In this document: piece after piece, positions 6,757 through 13,474 of the stretch
Layout of the letters: every line of letters starts with the position of its first letter
How positions within the stretch are numbered: the stretch's first letter is position 1
NCBI GenBank assembly: GCA_003241595.1
Contig: QFOU01000015.1
Location: forward strand, 1-24,935
Reading direction: 5' to 3'
DNA: 24,935 nucleotides
Source of the DNA: Pseudomonas fluorescens
GTDB lineage: Bacteria > Pseudomonadota > Alphaproteobacteria > UBA2136 > UBA6156
Program-made: the position numbers and the translations under genes
The notes under the pieces: model-generated
The model's input: the letters and a program-made list of their open reading frames with translations, nothing else
Told to the model about the DNA's origin: nothing
Database searches by the model: none

Positions 6757-8664
6757 TTACACCCCGTTAACGTTCCGGTCTTCGGTTGGTTCCGCTTGAG
6801 GATCTTCAACGGTAAGGCTGGCTGGGAGATCCATATCCGCCTTAAAGCCGGTGGAGGGATAATCCAGTTTGACGGTCGCTCCCAAGGCGCGGGTCAAATT
6901 GCGTTCAATCACCTGACTTCCAAACCCGCGGGATTTCGGAGCCATAACAGCGGGCCCACCCTTTTCCCGCCACAGCATGCGTAATATGCGTTTTGATCCC
7001 TGACCCTTCCAACTCCAGCTAATGCTCACTTGGCCGGTCGGGGTGGACAACGCACCATATTTGGCGGCATTGGTAGCCATTTCGTGTAAGGCCATACCAA
7101 GGTTTTGCGCCGCGTCCGGATTCAAGTAGACCTGCGGCCCACTGATCAGCACTTGTGTGCCGACAAGATCGCTATAATGACCGAGCTGAGAGCTGATCAA
7201 CTCGCTAATGCTCGCACGTTGCCACGACTCCTGTACCAGCAGGTCGTGCGAACCTGCCAATGCATGTAAACGGGCGCCAAAGCGTTCAATAAACGCATCA
7301 ACACTGTCGGTATGACGCGCCGTCTGACGGGCCATGGCCTGGATCACAGCCAACAGGTTCTTGGAGCGGTGGGTCAACTCGCGCATCAGTAAGCGCAGGT
7401 GCTGTTCCCAGCCCTTACGTTCCGAAATATCAATCGCCGCACCGGTAAGTCCAACAACGTGGCCGGCGCGGTTTTTCAACGGGGCGATACTGATATCGAA
7501 CCAGCGGATGGAGCCATCGATCTTGGCTTTGATCTCACCGCGAACCATTTCACCGGTTTCCATCGCCTTGCGCTTAAGGGGGCGGAAGGCCGCGTAGTTA
7601 TCTTCCGAAAGGGTCTCGGCACTGGTTTTGCCAATGTAATATTCGGGGGGCTGACCAAGGAACGGGTGGCTGACAGTGGCGTATTTCAAATCCTTATCCA
7701 GCGTGAACACGACGGTGTGCGAGCTTTCCATTGCCAGTTTGTAATACTGAAGGTTTGAGGCCAACTCACTGCTCAAACGCACCTGCTCATCTTCCAGCAT
7801 TTTACGGTCAGAGATATTCACTGCAATACCGTGCAGACTCACAACGTTGCCATGCGTATCGGTCACGGGGTCAATAATCATATGGTACCAGGTTTCACGG
7901 ACGCCATCGCGCACGCTCACCTCACCTTCATGAGTCTTGCCGCTTGCAATCGCACGCTGCTTCAAGGCCACGATTGGTCCACAACTGGAGGGCGGGATGA
8001 CATCAAAGTCGGTTTTCCCAATGGCATTGCGCGAAAATGCCGGATCCGGCGAAAACACCCATGTAAAACGTAAATTTTTATCTTGCGTGAAAATAGAAAT
8101 TCCCGCGCTGCTCAAGGCCTGTTCAAAGCGCTTACGGGCCGTTGCAAGCTCGGCAGTACGTTCTTCAATGAGGGTTTCGATTTCAGTATGAGACGTGGAA
8201 ATACGTGCATTCAGATCGCGTAAACGCCCTTCCACTTCGCGTAAATGGGCCGGACCGGGTATGCGCAATAGCTTGTTCCGCAAAGGCCATAAGGTAATGG
8301 CCACCATAAGGGTCAGCGCCGCTGAAATGACTTTGATTATGGTCTGCACGCCATACATGGGCATCCACGTGGTCAATAATGCACTCATGTTATGAATGCC
8401 ACGCACCAAAAACAGCAGACCCATGAGGTAGGCAAGGAGCTTGAAATGCAACTCAAAATCCCGACGCTTATGGGCGAACAAAAAGAATCCGACGGCGATC
8501 ACCATGCAAGCTACCATATTCAGAACGCCGGCTGCGATATCCACGGTCAGCATGCCAGCATCCCACTTCATCGATTCCCCGCGGGAAATGAAGCCGCCGG
8601 TGTCAAACAGCCATATGCCAGCATCCTGTGCCAGGTTGGTAAGGCGGGTGGTCAGGGTATCCAT
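6757..8664 (-). CDS. HWE-family sensor histidine kinase with degenerate ETR1-like membrane sensor and two PAS domains
   Basis: Membrane sensor kinase, 635 aa, very likely an input kinase for PhyR. Residues 1-137 follow the ethylene-receptor (ETR1-like) N-terminal layout: an LFDTGGF entry motif, three helices (about 42-64, 74-95, 106-127), a TTWMPMYG loop and a KVISAALTL third helix. The His of the ETR1 copper site is kept (His91), but the Cys four residues before it is Val87. A coiled linker (138-178) leads to PAS1 (about 178-287) and PAS2 (about 303-415). The kinase core has phospho-acceptor His432 (ELTHRSKN), N-box HEMATNAAKYGALS (527-540) and WRE (565-567), the hallmarks of HWE kinases. 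The start at 8664 is favoured because the first 40 residues already align with the ETR-like family. It lies 0.5 kb from phyR. Confidence 0.9.
   Translation of the reverse strand: MDTLTTRLTNLAQDAGIWLFDTGGFISRGESMKWDAGMLTVDIAAGVLNMVACMVIAVGFFLFAHKRRDFELHFKLLAYLMGLLFLVRGIHNMSALLTTWMPMYGVQTIIKVISAALTLMVAITLWPLRNKLLRIPGPAHLREVEGRLRDLNARISTSHTEIETLIEERTAELATARKRFEQALSSAGISIFTQDKNLRFTWVFSPDPAFSRNAIGKTDFDVIPPSSCGPIVALKQRAIASGKTHEGEVSVRDGVRETWYHMIIDPVTDTHGNVVSLHGIAVNISDRKMLEDEQVRLSSELASNLQYYKLAMESSHTVVFTLDKDLKYATVSHPFLGQPPEYYIGKTSAETLSEDNYAAFRPLKRKAMETGEMVRGEIKAKIDGSIRWFDISIAPLKNRAGHVVGLTGAAIDISERKGWEQHLRLLMRELTHRSKNLLAVIQAMARQTARHTDSVDAFIERFGARLHALAGSHDLLVQESWQRASISELISSQLGHYSDLVGTQVLISGPQVYLNPDAAQNLGMALHEMATNAAKYGALSTPTGQVSISWSWKGQGSKRILRMLWREKGGPAVMAPKSRGFGSQVIERNLTRALGATVKLDYPSTGFKADMDLPASLTVEDPQAEPTEDRNVNGV
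6769..6793 (-). promoter_or_regulatory. Perfect EcfG (GSR) promoter inside the 3' end of the HWE kinase gene
   Basis: Minus strand: GGAAC (6793-6789), 16-nt spacer, CGTT (6772-6769). It overlaps the last codons of the kinase gene (stop at 6757-6759). The expected start near 6761 gives a leader of about 30 nt for the PLDc_N gene at 6730. Confidence 0.85.
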
Positions 8665-8715
8665 GTGTACGCGGTACGATCTCTTCAGGCGCTATTGAGA
8701 GGTTAATGCAAGGCT

Positions 8716-8741
8716 AACGTTGCCATTGCGTGGTGGTTTCC
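8716..8741 (-). promoter_or_regulatory. Candidate EcfG-type promoter for the HWE kinase (one mismatch)
   Basis: Minus strand: GGAAA (8741-8737), 17-nt spacer, CGTT (8719-8716). The last base of the -35 differs from GGAAC. It would start transcription near 8708, about 44 nt before the kinase ATG, suggesting positive feedback on the sensor. Weaker than the perfect sites in the window. Confidence 0.42.
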
Positions 8742-8777
8742 TGCCAATAGAACAGTTTATGTATTCACTTATAGGGC

Positions 8778-8802
8778 GGAACAAAGCGTATGCCAACCCA
8801 TT
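8778..8802 (+). promoter_or_regulatory. Weak candidate EcfG-type promoter for the CsbD gene (one mismatch)
   Basis: GGAAC (8778-8782), 16-nt spacer, CATT (8799-8802) on the plus strand. The -10 differs at the usually conserved G. It is 81 nt upstream of the CsbD start. CsbD-family genes are common GSR targets, which supports the reading, but the site alone is modest evidence. Confidence 0.38.
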
Positions 8803-8883
8803 AGCTACCCGTTCCGTTATCAAATTCGATTGGGAACGTCGGAGCGAACGCGCTGCGACCAGACAAGAAAAGGAGAAACCGAA

Positions 8884-9105
8884 ATGAATAAGGACATTCT
8901 TCAAGGCAAGTGGACCCAGTACAAGGGCATGGCTCTGAAAAGCTGGGGCAAGCTCACCAACGATGACGTCGATGTGATGGAAGGCCGTGCTGAAGAGCTG
9001 GTGGGCCGCCTGCAGGAACGCTATGGCTGGGCGCGCGAAGAAGCCGAACGCCGTGTAACCGAACAGGTTGCCGAGTGGGATAAGCAGGCCAAAACCCGCC
9101 ACTAA
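8884..9105 (+). CDS. CsbD-family stress protein
   Basis: A 73-aa soluble, highly charged protein opening with MNKDILQGKWTQYKGMALKSWGKLT. This is the CsbD (YjbJ-like) pattern of a GKW..KG..K..WGKLTDDD core followed by the GR.EELVGRLQERYG helix. CsbD in Bacillus is under the general stress sigma factor, and YjbJ is an abundant stationary-phase protein in E. coli; the biochemical role is unknown. The ATG at 8884 has AGGAGAAA 8 nt upstream. The reading frame is open 54 nt further upstream, but that extension is not part of the family. It is divergent from the HWE kinase and convergent with phyR, embedded in the GSR locus. Confidence 0.92.
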   Translation: MNKDILQGKWTQYKGMALKSWGKLTNDDVDVMEGRAEELVGRLQERYGWAREEAERRVTEQVAEWDKQAKTRH

Positions 9106-9120
9106 TCCCGCCACACTCGC

Positions 9121-9145
9121 AAAACCGCCCATGGGGGCGGTTTTT
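9121..9145. terminator. Bidirectional rho-independent terminator between csbD-like gene and phyR
   Basis: AAAACCGCCC (9121-9130), ATGG loop, GGGCGGTTTT (9135-9144) and one further T. The A-run and T-run make it work on both strands for the convergent genes. Confidence 0.88.
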
Positions 9146-9167
9146 GTAAGCGAGCAATCCGCACTCA

Positions 9168-9968
9168 TTAAGCGGCGCTCTTCACACCGGCTTTTTGCTG
9201 AAAGAACAGGGCCTGACTGATAATAGCCGACAAGGTTTGCGGGTTGTACGGCTTGGTCAGCAGGAAAGCCGGCTCAGGGCGCTCACCGGTCAGCAAGCGC
9301 TCGGGGTAGGCGGTAATGAAAATAACCGGTACATCCATCGCCGCGAGCAGATCGTTCACAGCTTCCAGGCCGCTGCTGCCATCCGCCAATTGGATGTCCG
9401 CCAGAATCAGGCCGGGCTTACGCTGTTTGACAGCTTGCAGAGCTTCATTGTGGGTACGGGCAACGGCGGTCACGCTGTGGCCCAAGCCTTCCACGAGGCT
9501 TTCAAGGTCAATGGCGATCAGCGGCTCATCTTCGATAATGAGTACGTCGGTCGAGATATGGGCACCCATTTCACGGCCGGCCTCTTCAACCAAGGCAGTG
9601 AGCTCGCTGGGCGAGATTTGCAGGATATTGGCGGCATCAGTGGTGCTGAATCCTTCCATGGACGTCAGCAGGAAGGCTTGGCGCGGCAGTGGCGTGATCG
9701 CGCTAAGGCTCACGCTCTGCGGTGTGTCAAGGCTCGCCTGAGTGGAGCCATGGGTCGTATTGGCTTCCAGAGAATTCCACAGACGACTAAAGACGGTGTA
9801 AAGGCCCTGTTTAGGATTTTCGGCATTTTGCAAAAGTGCAGGTTCGGCCACGAGGGCTTCTAATGTAGCAGCTACATAAGCATCACCAGCCTGCTGTGTG
9901 CCGCACAAGGCGCGGGCATAACGGCGCAGGTAAGGTAGATACTGGGCAACCTGTTGAGCGGTGGACAT
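9168..9968 (-). CDS. phyR: PhyR, anti-anti-sigma response regulator of the general stress response
   Basis: A 266-aa protein of the usual PhyR length. The N-terminal part (about 1-135) is a degenerate ECF-sigma-like domain (YLPYLRRYARALCG, then LPRQAFLLTSMEGFSTTDAANIL) that mimics the sigma factor and binds NepR. The C-terminal receiver (140-260) has acidic pocket EDE (146-148), phospho-acceptor Asp191 in LADIQLADGSSG, and the alphaproteobacterial FATGUY-type region FITAYPERLLTGERPEP ending in the conserved LLTKPY lysine. On phosphorylation the sigma-like domain is released to sequester NepR. The ATG at 9968 has AAGGGA upstream; an open 22-residue extension to 10034 is not PhyR-like. A perfect EcfG promoter lies about 150 nt upstream, pointing to positive autoregulation. 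Confidence 0.96.
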   Translation of the reverse strand: MSTAQQVAQYLPYLRRYARALCGTQQAGDAYVAATLEALVAEPALLQNAENPKQGLYTVFSRLWNSLEANTTHGSTQASLDTPQSVSLSAITPLPRQAFLLTSMEGFSTTDAANILQISPSELTALVEEAGREMGAHISTDVLIIEDEPLIAIDLESLVEGLGHSVTAVARTHNEALQAVKQRKPGLILADIQLADGSSGLEAVNDLLAAMDVPVIFITAYPERLLTGERPEPAFLLTKPYNPQTLSAIISQALFFQQKAGVKSAA

Positions 9969-10115
9969 ATGTGTATTTCCCTTAATTTGTGATCTTGGTC
10001 GGGTATTGCTAGCACCGCTCCGGAGCGTTTGCAATCATCTAACCGGTTTTTTAACAGAAAAAATGTATTAAAATGCGTTTGTTATCAATTGGATGATGGG
10101 CGTTATCCAGTACAT

Positions 10116-10140
10116 AACGCGCGGTTTCGCTTAAAGTTCC
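10116..10140 (-). promoter_or_regulatory. Perfect EcfG (GSR) promoter for phyR
   Basis: Minus strand: GGAAC (10140-10136), 16-nt spacer, CGTT (10119-10116). The expected start near 10108 leaves an unusually long leader of about 140 nt before the phyR ATG at 9968, while the other perfect sites in the window leave 25-31 nt. Confidence 0.85.
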
Positions 10141-10174
10141 CAAACACCCCTGCAAAAGAATAAAATAAACAGGG

Positions 10175-10203
10175 TTTACCGATTTCGTATTCATTTGTAT
10201 AAA
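10175..10203 (+). promoter_or_regulatory. Housekeeping-type promoter of nepR-ecfG, probably giving a leaderless mRNA
   Basis: TTTACC (10175-10180), a 17-nt spacer and TATAAA (10198-10203) resemble a sigma-70 promoter. Transcription would start about 7 nt after the -10, at 10209-10212, which is the nepR start codon (10212). No Shine-Dalgarno sequence precedes that ATG, consistent with leaderless translation. No GGAAC element is found on this strand of the intergenic region. Confidence 0.6.
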
Positions 10204-10211
10204 CTTGCCCT

Positions 10212-10520
10212 ATGAAGCATACCGATGAAAAGGCTACGGCCACCCTGAATCCAATCGAAGCCGAATTACAGGCAACGTCCGACCAGCCGATGGAACGGAA
10301 CGACCTTTCGCACGTTGATGCCGGTATGGAGCTTACTACATCCCCTTACGCATCCACTTCATCTGGTGTGCAACCTAATGGCTTGAATGCCTCAGTACAA
10401 AAACATATCGGTAACCTGCTCAAAGCCAGTTTCCAAGACCTTCTGACCGATCCCGTTCCCGACCGTTTCAGCGATTTGCTGAACCAGCTCGAACTGGCCG
10501 AAGCCAAAAAAGGGAAGTAG
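10212..10520 (+). CDS. nepR: NepR, anti-sigma factor of EcfG
   Basis: A 102-aa protein. It has a long low-complexity N-terminal tail (1-58, rich in T, S, A and E) followed by the NepR core: helix 1 VQKHIGNLLKASFQDLL (62-78) and the family signature DPVPDRFSDLLNQLE (80-94). NepR binds and inhibits EcfG, and switches to phospho-PhyR under stress. The core and its placement directly before ecfG and divergent from phyR make the call secure. The first ATG has no ribosome binding site and almost coincides with the predicted transcript start. The ribosome binding site of ecfG lies within the last codons of nepR, so the two genes are translationally coupled, as suits a sigma/anti-sigma pair. Confidence 0.95.
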   Translation: MKHTDEKATATLNPIEAELQATSDQPMERNDLSHVDAGMELTTSPYASTSSGVQPNGLNASVQKHIGNLLKASFQDLLTDPVPDRFSDLLNQLELAEAKKGK

Positions 10521-10522
10521 GC

Positions 10523-11116
10523 ATGAGCATCACCAATACCCCCGTCGCACCGCCCGAGAACTTCAACTTCAAGGATGAACTTCTGGCTGCGGTTCCCTCG
10601 TTACGCGCCTTTGCGCTCTCTCTCACCTACAATGGCGACCGTGCCGACGATTTGGTCCAGGAAACTCTGGTCCGTGCCTGGGCCAACCGCGAATCCTACC
10701 GCCCGGACACCCACCTCAAGGCATGGCTCTTCACCATCTTGCGCAACCAGTTCTACACCGAGTGCCGCAAGCGCCAGCGCGAGGTTGAAGACGCGGATGG
10801 CGCATATTCCGAACGTCTGGTCACCATGCCGGATCAAACCAAGCACCTCGAGTTCGTGCGCTTCCGCGAAGCACTCAAGCAACTTCCTGCCGACCAGCGC
10901 GAAGTATTGCTGCTCGTGGGCGCCAATGGCTTCAGCTACGAAGAAGCGGCCGAGATCTCCAACGTTGCGGTTGGTACCGTCAAAAGCCGCATCAACCGTG
11001 GCCGCGCCAAACTGGCTGAACTCATGGGAATGGCCTCACCGTCCGACCACGCCGAAGACGATACCATGCTGGCCGCGATTTCCGGCCCGATGGCCAGTCA
11101 CCGTCTGGTGGAATAG
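10523..11116 (+). CDS. ecfG: EcfG, ECF sigma factor of the general stress response
   Basis: A 197-aa ECF sigma factor of the EcfG (ECF15) group. Region 2 (about 20-85) has SLTYNGDRADDLVQETLVRAW and LKAWLFTILRNQFYTECRKR. Region 4 (about 112-165) has ALKQLPADQREVLLL and the helix-turn-helix FSYEEAAEISNVAVGTVKSR. A C-terminal extension of about 30 residues (ASPSDHAEDD...) is also present. There is no region 3 and no anti-sigma domain. The start is 2 nt after the nepR stop with AAGGGAAG upstream inside nepR. Expected target promoters are GGAAC-N16/17-CGTT, and exact copies occur in this window. A bidirectional terminator follows 13 nt after the stop. Confidence 0.96.
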   Translation: MSITNTPVAPPENFNFKDELLAAVPSLRAFALSLTYNGDRADDLVQETLVRAWANRESYRPDTHLKAWLFTILRNQFYTECRKRQREVEDADGAYSERLVTMPDQTKHLEFVRFREALKQLPADQREVLLLVGANGFSYEEAAEISNVAVGTVKSRINRGRAKLAELMGMASPSDHAEDDTMLAAISGPMASHRLVE

Positions 11117-11128
11117 CCCTAAAATATT

Positions 11129-11154
11129 AAAAAGCGCCCTGAGGGGCGCTTTTT
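11129..11154. terminator. Bidirectional rho-independent terminator between ecfG and the fad operon
   Basis: AAAAGCGCCC (11130-11139), TGAG loop, GGGCGCTTTT (11144-11153), with A- and T-runs outside. Ends nepR-ecfG on the plus strand and the fatty-acid operon on the minus strand. Confidence 0.9.
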
Positions 11155-11164
11155 ACATTCGCGC

Positions 11165-13444
11165 TTAACGCAGGGTTTTGTAAACCTCTGGTGCATAGAA
11201 ATCCACCTGCACCACATCGTTCTGGGCGAGCAGCGCATCACGTAGGATCTTGTGCTCCTTGGCGGTGATCACTTTGGCTTTCAAAGCGGCGTCGGCCATG
11301 ACGAACGGTGTACCTTTGGCAAGTACCTTGTCCTTCACGGCTGCAGCAATCGTCTTGCGCACCGGTGCCGCCGCCAACACCTTGGCGTAGGTGGCCTCCA
11401 ACTTGCCCAGACCATCCTCATCCGGTGCGGGTATGTAGATGTCGTTGCTCAAGCCTTCGCGCACGCCCAAGGTGGGGTGCAGTACCGCATCCACCACACG
11501 ATCGGTCAGCTTGTCGCGGCTACGCTTGGCACGTACGCCCAGCGGCATGGCCAGAATGCGTGCCACAAACGCGGCAGGGCGGTTCGGCAGGTTACGCAGA
11601 ATATCTTCCAGAGCATGCTCGATCTCATACACGGCATGGTTCAGCGCCATATCTGTGAGGGGCTTGGTCGCAGCCGGATACCCCTTATCATGCGCCATCT
11701 TCAGCACCATGCTACCCATGTACAGCCATGCCAGCGCATCGGCATAACGCCCGCTCAGATACTCTTTACGCTTCAGCGCCCCACCCATGGTTGCCAGCGC
11801 CACATCGGCCAGCAAAGCAAAACTTGCCGAAAGACGGGTGAGGTTGCGGTAATGCTTACTCACACTCGGATGCGGCGTAAACGTACCGTGCCCACGGGTC
11901 AGGCCCAGTACAAAACTGCGTCCGGCATTGCGGCCCACATGCAGCAGGTGGCTGATGAATGCCTTATCAAACGCCTTCACATCGTTCCGGCCAATCGCAT
12001 CTACTTCCTGTTGCAGATAGGGGTGGCAGCGCATGGCCCCCTGACCGAATACGATCAAGCTGCGAGTCAGAATGTTCGAACCTTCCACCGTGATCCCGAT
12101 AGGAATCCCATTGTAAGCCCGTGCAAATATGTTGCGTGGCCCACGGCAGATCGAAGCGCCCGCGATAATATCCATCGCGTCATTGATGCTGAGACGCATA
12201 CCTTCGGTCAAATAGGCTTTGGAGATTGCACTCGGCACGCTCGGGTGTTCACCGGCATCAATGGCACTACACGTCACGATGCGTACGGCATTCATCAGGT
12301 GGGCATGCATGGCAATACGTGCCAGGCGCTCGCGCACACCTTCAAACTTGCCCACCGGCATCCCGAATTGCTCGCGCACACTGCTGTAACTGGCCGAAGC
12401 GCGCAAACTTAATTCCGCCGCACCCACACTCAAACTCGGCAAGCTGATACCACGTCCGGCCGCCAAGGCTTCCATGAGCATCTTCCAACCTTGTCCGGCT
12501 TGCGCCACACCACCGATGATCACATCGATCGGCACAAATACATTATGCCCGCGCACCGGTCCGTTCTTGAACGGTACACCCATCGGGTCATGCTGCTCAC
12601 CAATCTCAAGGCCCTTGGTATCACGTGGCAGCAGGGCGCAGGTAATCCCGATATCTTTTACCTTCCCGATCAATCCATCGGGGTCATACAGACGGAAAGC
12701 CAGGCCCACCACCGTGGCCACCGGCGCCAGCGTGATATAACGCTTATTGAAGGTCAGGTTAATCCCCAGCACATCCTTGCCGTTGATCTTCTTCTTCACC
12801 ACGGTCCCAAAACTGGTCCCACTGGCGGCATCGCTACCGGCATGCGGCTCAGTCAGCGCAAAGCACGGAATATCCAAACCCTTGGCCAAACGCGGCAGGT
12901 AGTGCTTCTTCTGTTCATCGGTACCGTAACGGAGCAACAGTTCACCGGGCCCCAGCGAGTTCGGCACCATCACGGTCACCGCCGCCGCCAAACTCCGGCT
13001 GGCGATCTTGGTCACCACCGCACTGTGCATCAACGCACTGAATCCAAGGCCGCCATGCTCTTTCGGAATGATCATCCCGAAGAATTTCTTGTCCTTGATG
13101 AATTTCCATGTCTTGGCGGAGAGATCACGATCCTGGAAGATCTTATGATCATCGATCATCGCACACAGCTCTTCCACCGGACCGTCCAGGAACGCCTGTT
13201 CCTCTTTGGTCAGCGTATTCACATCAAAATCGAGAAGACGCTTCCACTTGGGCTTACCGGAAAACAGTTCGCCATCCCACCATACGGTACCGGCTTCCAG
13301 CGCGATGCGTTCGGTATCCCCGATACTCGGCAGCACGCCCTTCGCGATACGCATCGCCGGTCCGCTGATCACCGCGCGGCGAACGTCCTTGATCCCCAGC
13401 ACACCGGCCAGTGCGGTACCTGCAAGCAGAGCCAGAATTTCCAT
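11165..13444 (-). CDS. fadE: FadE-type long-chain acyl-CoA dehydrogenase
   Basis: A 759-aa FAD enzyme for the first beta-oxidation step (acyl-CoA to trans-2-enoyl-CoA). It matches E. coli FadE block by block: AGTVWWDGELFSGKPKWKRL, EEQAFLDGPVEELC, PNSLGPGELLLRYGTDEQ, CFALTEPHAGSDA, FNKRYITLAPVATVVGLAF, ITVEGSNILTRS and FGQGAMRCHPY. Glu454 in VEGSN is at the position of the catalytic base in long-chain family members. The N-terminus has only one short hydrophobic stretch (1-17), whereas E. coli FadE (814 aa) has a longer membrane-like leader, so membrane attachment may differ. AAAGGAG lies just before the ATG. Last gene of the operon, 30 nt after fadN. Confidence 0.95.
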   Translation of the reverse strand: MEILALLAGTALAGVLGIKDVRRAVISGPAMRIAKGVLPSIGDTERIALEAGTVWWDGELFSGKPKWKRLLDFDVNTLTKEEQAFLDGPVEELCAMIDDHKIFQDRDLSAKTWKFIKDKKFFGMIIPKEHGGLGFSALMHSAVVTKIASRSLAAAVTVMVPNSLGPGELLLRYGTDEQKKHYLPRLAKGLDIPCFALTEPHAGSDAASGTSFGTVVKKKINGKDVLGINLTFNKRYITLAPVATVVGLAFRLYDPDGLIGKVKDIGITCALLPRDTKGLEIGEQHDPMGVPFKNGPVRGHNVFVPIDVIIGGVAQAGQGWKMLMEALAAGRGISLPSLSVGAAELSLRASASYSSVREQFGMPVGKFEGVRERLARIAMHAHLMNAVRIVTCSAIDAGEHPSVPSAISKAYLTEGMRLSINDAMDIIAGASICRGPRNIFARAYNGIPIGITVEGSNILTRSLIVFGQGAMRCHPYLQQEVDAIGRNDVKAFDKAFISHLLHVGRNAGRSFVLGLTRGHGTFTPHPSVSKHYRNLTRLSASFALLADVALATMGGALKRKEYLSGRYADALAWLYMGSMVLKMAHDKGYPAATKPLTDMALNHAVYEIEHALEDILRNLPNRPAAFVARILAMPLGVRAKRSRDKLTDRVVDAVLHPTLGVREGLSNDIYIPAPDEDGLGKLEATYAKVLAAAPVRKTIAAAVKDKVLAKGTPFVMADAALKAKVITAKEHKILRDALLAQNDVVQVDFYAPEVYKTLR

Positions 13445-13474
13445 GGTGTTTCTCCTTTATCCAGTTCCTGCGTG

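Noticed and set aside
6757..8664. A real ethylene or copper receptor
   Set aside because: The fold-level pattern is there, but the copper-binding Cys is replaced by Val, so ethylene binding is not supported.
8833..8857. A second GGAAC before the CsbD gene as an EcfG promoter
   Set aside because: At spacers of 16 or 17 nt the -10 would be TGCG or GCGA, with no CGTT.
9969..10034. 22-residue N-terminal extension of PhyR
   Set aside because: The extension is not PhyR-like, while the ATG at 9968 has AAGGGA upstream and gives the usual 266-aa length.
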